9,310 nt of DNA from an uncultured Rhodocyclaceae bacterium (GTDB taxonomy: Bacteria; Pseudomonadota; Gammaproteobacteria; Burkholderiales; Rhodocyclaceae): NCBI GenBank assembly GCA_903930805.1, contig CAIYZZ010000237.1, positions 1-9,310 on the forward strand. The letters are read 5' to 3'. Of this stretch, positions 6,455-9,310 are shown in pieces (the first letter of the stretch is position 1; every line of letters begins with the position of its first letter). The translations under genes and the position numbers were made by a program. Under the pieces are notes generated by a model. It worked only from the letters and a program-made list of their open reading frames with translations, searched no databases and was not told the origin of the DNA.

Positions 6455-8695
6455 ATGACTACTGGACAATCCAAAATCATCTACACCCTGACAGACGAAG
6501 CACCCTTGTTGGCGACCTGCGCCTTCTTGCCAATTATCCGCACCTTCACAACACCTGCCGGCATCGAAATCGAAGAGGCCGACATTTCGGTATCTGCCCG
6601 GGTGCTTGCCGAGTTCCCAGAATACCTGACTGACGCGCAGAAGGTGCCGAACGTCCTCGGCGATCTGGGCCGCCGTACCCTGCTACCTGAGACCAACATC
6701 ATCAAGCTACCGAACATCAGCGCCTCCGTTGCGCAGCTGATGGCCTGCGTCCACGAATTGCAGTCGCAGGGCTACAAGCTTCCTGATTACCCGGAAGACC
6801 CGAAGACCGATGAAGAAAAGGCGATCCAAGCTCGCTACTCGAAATGCATCGGCAGCTCGGTGAACCCGGTACTGCGTGAAGGCAACTCCGACCGTCGCGC
6901 GCCCAATGCCGTAAAGAACTACGCGCGCAAGAACCCACACTCGATGGGTGAATGGAGCCAGGCCTCGCGCACCCACGTTTCGCACATGCATCATGGCGAC
7001 TTCTATCACGGCGAGAAGTCGCTGACGCTGGATCAGGCACGCGACGTAAAGATGGAACTCATAACCAAGAGCGGCAAGACGATTGTGCTGAAGCCGAAGA
7101 CTTCACTGCTCGCCGGCGAAATCATCGACAACATGTTCATGAGCAAGAAGGCTTTGTGCGAGTTCTACGAAAAAGAACTGGAAGACGCCCGCAAGACCGG
7201 CGTGATGTTCTCGTTGCACGTCAAGGCGACGATGATGAAGGTGTCACACCCCATCGTCTTCGGCCACTGCGTCAGGATCTTCTACAAGGACGCCTTCGAG
7301 AAGCACAGCAAGTTGTTCGACGAGATCGGCGTCAATGTCAATAATGGCATGGTCAATCTCTACGACAAGATCGCCACGTTGCCGTCATCTAAGCGCGAGG
7401 AGATCATGCATGACCTGCACGCCTGCCACGAACATCGCCCGGAGCTGGCGATGGTCGACTCGGCCAAGGGCATCTCCAATTTCCATTCGCCGAATGACAT
7501 CATCGTCGATGCTTCGATGCCGGCCATGATCCGCATCGGCGGCAAGATGTGGGGCGCCGATGGCCGCCCCAAGGACGTCAAGGCCGTGATGCCGGAAAGC
7601 ACTTTCGCTCGCATCTACCAGGAGATGATCAACTTCTGCAAGTGGCACGGCAACTTCGATCCCAAGACCATGGGCACCGTGCCGAACGTCGGCCTGATGG
7701 CCCAGCAAGCCGAGGAGTACGGCTCGCATGACAAGACCTTCGAGATCACGGAAGACGGCGTCGCCAACATCACCGACCTCGCAACCGGCGAAGTGCTACT
7801 GACGCAAAACGTCGAGCAAGGTGATATCTGGCGGATGTGCCAGGTCAAGGATGCCGCCATCCGCGACTGGGTCAAACTCGCTGTCACCCGCGCCCGCAAC
7901 TCCGGCATGCCGGCGATTTTCTGGCTCGACCCCTACCGTCCTCATGAGGCCGAACTGATCAAGAAGGTGCACACCTACCTGAAAGATCACGACACCACCG
8001 GCCTCGACATCCAGATTATGTCGCAAGTTCGGGCCATGCGCTACAGCCTTGAGCGTGTGATCCGCGGACTCGATACCATCTCGGTGACCGGCAACATCCT
8101 GCGCGACTACCTGACCGATCTGTTCCCGATCATGGAACTCGGTACCAGCGCCAAGATGCTGTCGATCGTGCCATTGATGGCCGGCGGCGGCATGTATGAA
8201 ACAGGTGCTGGCGGCTCCGCACCAAAGCACGTCAAGCAACTGGTCGAGGAAAATCATCTGCGCTGGGATTCGCTCGGCGAGTTCCTCGCGCTGGCCGTTT
8301 CACTGGAAGATCTCGGCATCAAGACCGGCAACGCGAAAGCCACGCTGCTGGCCAAGACGCTGGATGAAGCCACCGGCAAACTGCTCGACAACAACAAATC
8401 ACCATCGCCCAAGACCGGGGAACTCGACAACCGTGGCAGCCAGTTTTACCTCGCCATGTATTGGGCACAGACACTAGCCCATCAGAAGGAGGACAAAGCA
8501 CTGGCCGCACACTTCGCACCGCTGGCCAAGGCACTGACCGAGAACGAGCAGAAGATCATCGAGGAATTCAAGTCCGTCCAGGGCAAGCCGGTCGATATCG
8601 GTGGCTACTACAAGGCTGACCTCGTCAAGACCAAAGCCGCGCTACGTCCTAGCGCAACCTTCAACGCGATAATCGCCACAGCGCACACTGCCTGA
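6455..8695 (+). CDS. idh: Monomeric NADP-dependent isocitrate dehydrogenase
   Basis: This enzyme oxidatively decarboxylates isocitrate to 2-oxoglutarate in the TCA cycle, producing NADPH. The 746-residue product matches the monomeric (IDH-II) family, usually about 740 residues, and is unrelated in length and motif order to the dimeric Icd encoded next to it. Substrate and metal residues appear in family context: [15 protein letters not shown] (134-148; Ser134, Asn137, Arg141 and Arg147 match Azotobacter Ser132, Asn135, Arg139 and Arg145), Lys257 in [12 protein letters not shown], Asp352 and Tyr422. His592 (PKHVKQ) and Arg603 ([10 protein letters not shown]) lie where the family contacts the NADP 2'-phosphate, supporting NADP use. 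[17 protein letters not shown] (656-672) is typical near the C-terminus. The start at 6455 is preceded by a modest GAGA at 6444-6447. The gene is divergent from aceK and 73 bp upstream of icd. Monomeric IDH lacks the Icd phosphorylation loop, so AceK control is not expected. The symbol follows Pseudomonas usage; icd2 is also used. Confidence 0.96.
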   Translation: MTTGQSKIIYTLTDEAPLLATCAFLPIIRTFTTPAGIEIEEADISVSARVLAEFPEYLTDAQKVPNVLGDLGRRTLLPETNIIKLPNISASVAQLMACVHELQSQGYKLPDYPEDPKTDEEKAIQARYSKCIGSSVNPVLREGNSDRRAPNAVKNYARKNPHSMGEWSQASRTHVSHMHHGDFYHGEKSLTLDQARDVKMELITKSGKTIVLKPKTSLLAGEIIDNMFMSKKALCEFYEKELEDARKTGVMFSLHVKATMMKVSHPIVFGHCVRIFYKDAFEKHSKLFDEIGVNVNNGMVNLYDKIATLPSSKREEIMHDLHACHEHRPELAMVDSAKGISNFHSPNDIIVDASMPAMIRIGGKMWGADGRPKDVKAVMPESTFARIYQEMINFCKWHGNFDPKTMGTVPNVGLMAQQAEEYGSHDKTFEITEDGVANITDLATGEVLLTQNVEQGDIWRMCQVKDAAIRDWVKLAVTRARNSGMPAIFWLDPYRPHEAELIKKVHTYLKDHDTTGLDIQIMSQVRAMRYSLERVIRGLDTISVTGNILRDYLTDLFPIMELGTSAKMLSIVPLMAGGGMYETGAGGSAPKHVKQLVEENHLRWDSLGEFLALAVSLEDLGIKTGNAKATLLAKTLDEATGKLLDNNKSPSPKTGELDNRGSQFYLAMYWAQTLAHQKEDKALAAHFAPLAKALTENEQKIIEEFKSVQGKPVDIGGYYKADLVKTKAALRPSATFNAIIATAHTA

Positions 8696-8768
8696 TGTCG
8701 AGCAACCCTGCCCTCAGGACGGTTTATCATTCGAGCTGAAGTTCCACAATAACAGCGATGGAGAAGAC
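8696..8768 (+). promoter_or_regulatory. idh-icd intergenic gap, possible icd promoter
   Basis: This is a 73-bp spacer. TATCAT at 8725-8730 is a 5/6 match to a -10 box, but no good -35 sits 16-18 bp upstream. A 4-bp hairpin (CCTG 8707-8710 with CAGG 8715-8718) has no T-run and is not a terminator. Read-through from idh into icd is therefore possible. GGAG at 8760-8763, 5 nt before the ATG, is a good ribosome-binding site for icd. Confidence 0.35.
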
Positions 8769-9310
8769 ATGAGCACGACCCACATCAAGATCCCCACCGA
8801 AGGTCAGAAAATCATTGCCGGACAACCTACCCCGGACAACCCCATCATCCCCTTCATCGAGGGTGACGGTATCGGTGTCGATATCACCCCAGTCATGCAG
8901 GCCGTGGTAGACGCCGCCGTCGCCAAAGCCTACGGTGGCAAGAAGAAGATTTCATGGATGGAAGTCTATGCAGGCGAAAAATCCACCCGTCTCTATGGCC
9001 CGGATGTCTGGCTGCCGGCAGACACACTGACCGCCTGCAAGGAGTATTCCGTTTCGATCAAAGGCCCGCTGACCACACCGGTCGGTGGTGGCATCCGCTC
9101 GCTCAACGTCGCCCTGCGCCAGGAAATGGATCTCTACCAGTGCGTGCGTCCGGTGCGCTACTTCAAAGGCATCCCCTCACCGCTGAAGGATCCGACCAAG
9201 ACTGACATGGTCATCTTCCGCGAGAACACCGAGGACATCTACGCCGGCATTGAATGGCTGGCCGAATCAGACAACTGCAAGAAACTCATCAAGTTCCTGC
9301 AGGATGAGAT
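8769..9310 (+). CDS. icd: Dimeric isocitrate dehydrogenase, N-terminal part (3' end outside window)
   Basis: This is the E. coli Icd-type homodimeric enzyme, which converts isocitrate to 2-oxoglutarate in the TCA cycle. It is the known substrate of AceK. The first 180 codons of a family usually about 415-420 residues long are present, starting at ATG 8769 behind GGAG. Visible motifs are [18 protein letters not shown] (24-41), STRLYG (72-77), [20 protein letters not shown] (98-117) and [13 protein letters not shown] (151-163). Ser111 (codon 9099-9101) corresponds to the phosphorylated Ser113 of E. coli. Asn113, Arg117, Arg127 and Arg151 match the substrate ligands Asn115, Arg119, Arg129 and Arg153. 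NADP rather than NAD use is expected for this subfamily, but the deciding residues lie beyond the window. Together with aceK and idh it forms a branch-point cluster holding two non-homologous-type IDH isozymes. Confidence 0.96.
   Translation, partial: MSTTHIKIPTEGQKIIAGQPTPDNPIIPFIEGDGIGVDITPVMQAVVDAAVAKAYGGKKKISWMEVYAGEKSTRLYGPDVWLPADTLTACKEYSVSIKGPLTTPVGGGIRSLNVALRQEMDLYQCVRPVRYFKGIPSPLKDPTKTDMVIFRENTEDIYAGIEWLAESDNCKKLIKFLQDE

Noticed and set aside
8705..8720. Terminator between idh and icd
   Set aside because: The only hairpin has a 4-bp stem with no following T-run.

Overview
The window looks like the chromosome of a moderately GC-rich betaproteobacterium. The basis is the codon use, a two-IDH plus AceK arrangement, and the sequence character of the sodB, aceK and icd products. 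A Rhodocyclales-like lineage is my guess, and nothing in the window settles it. Seven protein genes are present. The first (sodB) and last (icd) are cut by the window edges. No tRNA, rRNA, insertion sequence, CRISPR array or prophage signal was seen.

Layout: (1) 1-420, the 3' part of an iron superoxide dismutase gene followed by a strong intrinsic terminator. (2) 504-4082 (+), a tight three-gene unit: a YeeE/YedE-type membrane transporter for a reduced sulfur (or selenium) species, a TusA-like sulfur carrier whose first codon overlaps the transporter stop, and, 7 nt later, a PAS-PAS-GGDEF-EAL cyclic-di-GMP protein. (3) 4079-6309 (-), aceK (isocitrate dehydrogenase kinase/phosphatase) followed by a small exported DUF192 protein whose start codon overlaps the aceK stop (ATGA). 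The DUF192 stop also overlaps the stop of the convergent GGDEF-EAL gene. (4) 6310-6454, a 145-bp AT-richer divergent control region with an inverted repeat and a repeated CAGCTT element. (5) 6455-9310 (+), a monomeric-type NADP isocitrate dehydrogenase gene, then the 5' part of a dimeric (E. coli Icd-type) isocitrate dehydrogenase gene.

Two functional themes stand out. The right half is a TCA/glyoxylate branch-point module: AceK, its expected substrate Icd (with the phosphorylatable serine in the conserved context), and a second, unrelated IDH isozyme that AceK is not expected to control. The left half joins sulfur uptake and sulfur relay to c-di-GMP turnover in one probable operon. The TusA-like carrier has a CPSC motif where CPxP is typical. 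No wholly new system is obvious. The transporter/TusA-variant/c-di-GMP operon and the aceK-DUF192 coupling are the parts most worth a second look.
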